From: Limosilactobacillus pontis DSM 8475
GTDB taxonomy: Bacteria > Bacillota > Bacilli > Lactobacillales > Lactobacillaceae
NCBI RefSeq assembly: GCF_001435345.1
Contig: NZ_AZGO01000065.1
Location: forward strand, 77,550 to 137,754
Direction of reading: 5' to 3'
DNA: 60,205 bases
Both the position numbers and the translations under genes were made by a program. Shown piece by piece: positions 58,198 to 60,205 of this stretch; the stretch's first letter is position 1, and the number at the start of each line of letters is the position of its first letter. The notes beneath the pieces are model-generated. The model was not told the origin of the DNA. It searched no databases and worked only from the letters and a program-made list of their open reading frames with translations.

Positions 58198-59985
58198 ATG
58201 AAGAGAACCAATTATTGTGGAGATACCAACGAACAGCAGGTTGGTCAAGAGGTCGTCTTAAAGGGCTGGGTTGCCAAGCGGCGCAACCTCGGTGGCTTAA
58301 TCTTTATCGACCTCTGGGACCGGGAAGGCATTGTCCAGTTGGTCTTCAACGAAAAGGAAAATCCGGAAGCATTTAAGGTGGCTAATGCCGTCCGTAACCA
58401 GTACGTCCTGGAGGTTACTGGGAAGGTCCAGCCACGAGCCGAGAAGGAAATCAACCCCGACATGAAGACCGGGAAGGTAGAAGTGGCGGTTGAAAAGGCC
58501 ACCGTCCTGGCCCAATCCGAGACGACGCCGTTTGATATCACGGATGGGGTTGACGCCTCCGAAGACCTACGGATGAAGTACCGTTACCTGGACCTCCGCC
58601 GGCCCGAGATGATGAAGAAGCTGATGTTGCGTTCTAAGGTGACCCACGTCATTCACCGTTACTTTGAAAAGAACGGCTTCCTCGACGTTGAAACCCCCGA
58701 CCTGACCCGGTCAACGCCAGAAGGGGCCCGGGACTACATCGTGCCTTCCCGGGTCTACCCTGGTCACTTCTACGCCCTGCCACAGTCACCACAACTGTTC
58801 AAGCAGCTGCTGATGGCGGCTGGGGTCGACAAGTACTACCAGATTGCCAAGTGCTTCCGGGACGAGGACCTGCGTGGTGATCGGCAGCCCGAATTCACCC
58901 AGGTCGACACGGAAATGTCCTTCGCCACGCCACAGGACATCCAGGACATGACCGAGGGGTTAATCAAGGACGTCATGAAGGAAGTCTTAGGTGTCGACGT
59001 CAAATTGCCGTTCCCACGGATGGAATGGCAGGACGCCATGGACAAGTACGGGACCGACAAGCCGGATACCCGCTTTGGTATGCTGATCCACGACTTAAGC
59101 GACATCGTCAAGGACTCTTCATTCAAGGTCTTTTCTACGACAGTGGCAAACGGTAACTACGTCCGGGCCATTGCGGTGCCGGGTGGGGCCGACAAGTACT
59201 CCCGTAAGGATATTTCCAAGCTGGAGGATTACATCAAGCGTTACGGTGCCAAGGGCCTGGCCTGGGTCAAGGTTACGGACGACGGCTACAGTGGCCCGGT
59301 TGCCAAGTTCCTTACTGATAAAGCCGACGCTATTAACCAGGAACTCGGTGCCAAGAGCGGTGATTTGATCCTCTTCGTTGCCGGCAGCTTCCACGTGGTC
59401 TGCGATTCCCTGGGTTACTTGCGGCGTCACTTCGGGCACGAGCTCGGCTTGACCAACCCGAACCAGTGGAACTATGTCTGGGTTGTTAACTGGCCAATGT
59501 TTGAATACGACGAGGGCTTTGGCAAGTGGATTGCGGCTCACCACCCGTTCACCATGCTGAACCCTGAGGACCTCCACTACTTAGAAGACGGCGAGGACCC
59601 GCACAAGGCCCACGCCCAGAGCTATGACATCGTCTTAAATGGTCAGGAGATTGGTGGGGGCTCGATCCGTATCCACGATCCAAAGGTTCAAGAGAAGGTT
59701 TTGAAGGCTCTCGGCTATACCAAGGAACGTGCCGAGGCCCGCTTCGGCTTCCTGCTCAAGTCCCTCACGCTGGGGATGCCGCCGGAAGGGGGACTGGCCA
59801 TCGGGCTCGACCGCTGGGTAATGTTCCTGTCCCAGGCCGACAACATCCGGGACGTCATCGCCTTCCCGAAGAACTCCAAGGCCGTGGAACCACTGACTGC
59901 CGCCCCTGGCAAGGTTAGCCAGCAGCAGCTTGACGACCTGAAGATTGAATTCGGCAAGGACGTTGACTACAAGCTGGACAAGTAA
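58198..59985 (+). CDS. aspS: Aspartyl-tRNA synthetase
   Basis: Class IIb synthetase charging tRNA-Asp (or, in organisms with GatCAB, also tRNA-Asn). The bacterial type of 595 residues has the N-terminal OB anticodon domain ([26 protein letters not shown] near 18-43), motif 2 [18 protein letters not shown] near 218-235, the bacteria-specific GAD insertion domain at about 285-415, and motif 3 [13 protein letters not shown] near 530-542. ATG 58198 has AAGGAG 9 bases before it. It follows a T-box directly; hisS, often paired with aspS, is not here. Confidence 0.98.
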   Translation: MKRTNYCGDTNEQQVGQEVVLKGWVAKRRNLGGLIFIDLWDREGIVQLVFNEKENPEAFKVANAVRNQYVLEVTGKVQPRAEKEINPDMKTGKVEVAVEKATVLAQSETTPFDITDGVDASEDLRMKYRYLDLRRPEMMKKLMLRSKVTHVIHRYFEKNGFLDVETPDLTRSTPEGARDYIVPSRVYPGHFYALPQSPQLFKQLLMAAGVDKYYQIAKCFRDEDLRGDRQPEFTQVDTEMSFATPQDIQDMTEGLIKDVMKEVLGVDVKLPFPRMEWQDAMDKYGTDKPDTRFGMLIHDLSDIVKDSSFKVFSTTVANGNYVRAIAVPGGADKYSRKDISKLEDYIKRYGAKGLAWVKVTDDGYSGPVAKFLTDKADAINQELGAKSGDLILFVAGSFHVVCDSLGYLRRHFGHELGLTNPNQWNYVWVVNWPMFEYDEGFGKWIAAHHPFTMLNPEDLHYLEDGEDPHKAHAQSYDIVLNGQEIGGGSIRIHDPKVQEKVLKALGYTKERAEARFGFLLKSLTLGMPPEGGLAIGLDRWVMFLSQADNIRDVIAFPKNSKAVEPLTAAPGKVSQQQLDDLKIEFGKDVDYKLDK

Positions 59986-60000
59986 AATTAAGGTGAAAGA

Positions 60001-60205
60001 AGAGGCTGGGAAATAAGCTTCTCGGCGCCCTGTACGGCTAGCCTAGAACGGAGGTTGACGCTAGAGGCGTCGGCCTTCGTTCGTAGTCAAATAGACTTGC
60101 TACGCTGCGTTAGACGCTAAGGGCGCGCTTACGACGCGAAGCTAGCCTGTTAGGTTTCCCGTAACTGCATTGTAATATTCGGAAAACTAATAGTGGCTGG
60201 TGAGA
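60001..60205. repeat. Interspersed non-coding repeat, copy B (cut by the window end)
   Basis: Fifteen bases after aspS begins a sequence homologous to the reverse complement of 38637-38818. Relative to copy A it has two extra segments of about 25 bases (around 60088-60111) and about 23 bases (around 60131-60156). Its ends AAATAAGCTTC and GAAGCTAGCC suggest a longer hairpin than in copy A. The far end, homologous to GTGGCTGGGAGA, runs out of the window. Confidence 0.85.

Overview
The window is a 60.2 kb chromosomal segment from a low-GC-phylum (Firmicutes) lactic acid bacterium. By its protein sequences it is most likely a Limosilactobacillus of the L. fermentum/L. reuteri type; the genus is an inference, the order Lactobacillales is firm. 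Supporting signs are moderately high GC with GC-rich third positions, strong GGAGG ribosome binding sites, frequent GTG and TTG starts, tRNA genes without an encoded CCA, a mevalonate-pathway gene (mvaS), L-lactate dehydrogenase, PolC-type DNA polymerase III, a CIRCE/HrcA heat-shock operon, a Bacillus-type LexA box and a T-box in front of aspS. Nearly all genes run on the + strand and are core housekeeping genes.

Layout. 1-6.3 kb: TPR-like protein, tuf, tig, clpX, engB, a MazG-like protein and a small convergent gene. 6.4-14.4 kb: uvrC, obgE, rnz, a short-chain dehydrogenase, recJ, apt. 14.5-15.8 kb: an unknown membrane protein, tRNA-Ser(CGA), and next to it a gene-free stretch that looks like the scar of an integrated element (short TGTGGCA-type repeats in both orientations and the tail of a broken gene). 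15.8-20.9 kb: rnhA, mvaS, lexA (reverse) divergent from a DUF896 gene, yneF, plsC (reverse), a tRNA1(Val)-type methyltransferase and a GIY-YIG protein. 20.9-33.4 kb: the translation and envelope block rpsB-tsf-pyrH-frr-uppS-cdsA-rseP-proS-polC. It has the Bacillus order but lacks dxr, as expected of an organism that makes isoprenoids from mevalonate. 33.4-40.7 kb: the nusA operon rimP-nusA-ylxR-L7Ae-infB-rbfA, then truB-ribF.

40.8-48.9 kb: mgtC and an orphan gene on the reverse strand, then hrcA-grpE-dnaK-dnaJ behind a CIRCE operator, and lepA. 48.9-49.4 kb: 0.5 kb of non-coding DNA rich in direct and inverted repeats. 49.4-51.6 kb: a reverse-strand group (LapA-like membrane protein, ASCH protein, ldh, a 58-residue membrane peptide). 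51.7-57 kb: an orphan gene, then prmA-rsmE-membrane protein-rel-dtd. 57-60.2 kb: a reverse-strand fructosamine-kinase-like gene, an Asp-specific T-box, and aspS.

No defence island, biosynthetic cluster, CRISPR array or complete mobile element is visible. The most distinctive features are in DNA that codes for nothing: (i) an interspersed repeat of about 180-205 bp present twice in opposite orientation (38,637-38,818 and 60,001 to the window end), able to fold into a long hairpin; (ii) the element scar beside tRNA-Ser; (iii) the repeat-rich stretch after lepA; (iv) a promoter for rpsB embedded in the terminator of the preceding gene. Among proteins, NusA carries an unusual acidic insert of about 40 residues between its two KH domains.
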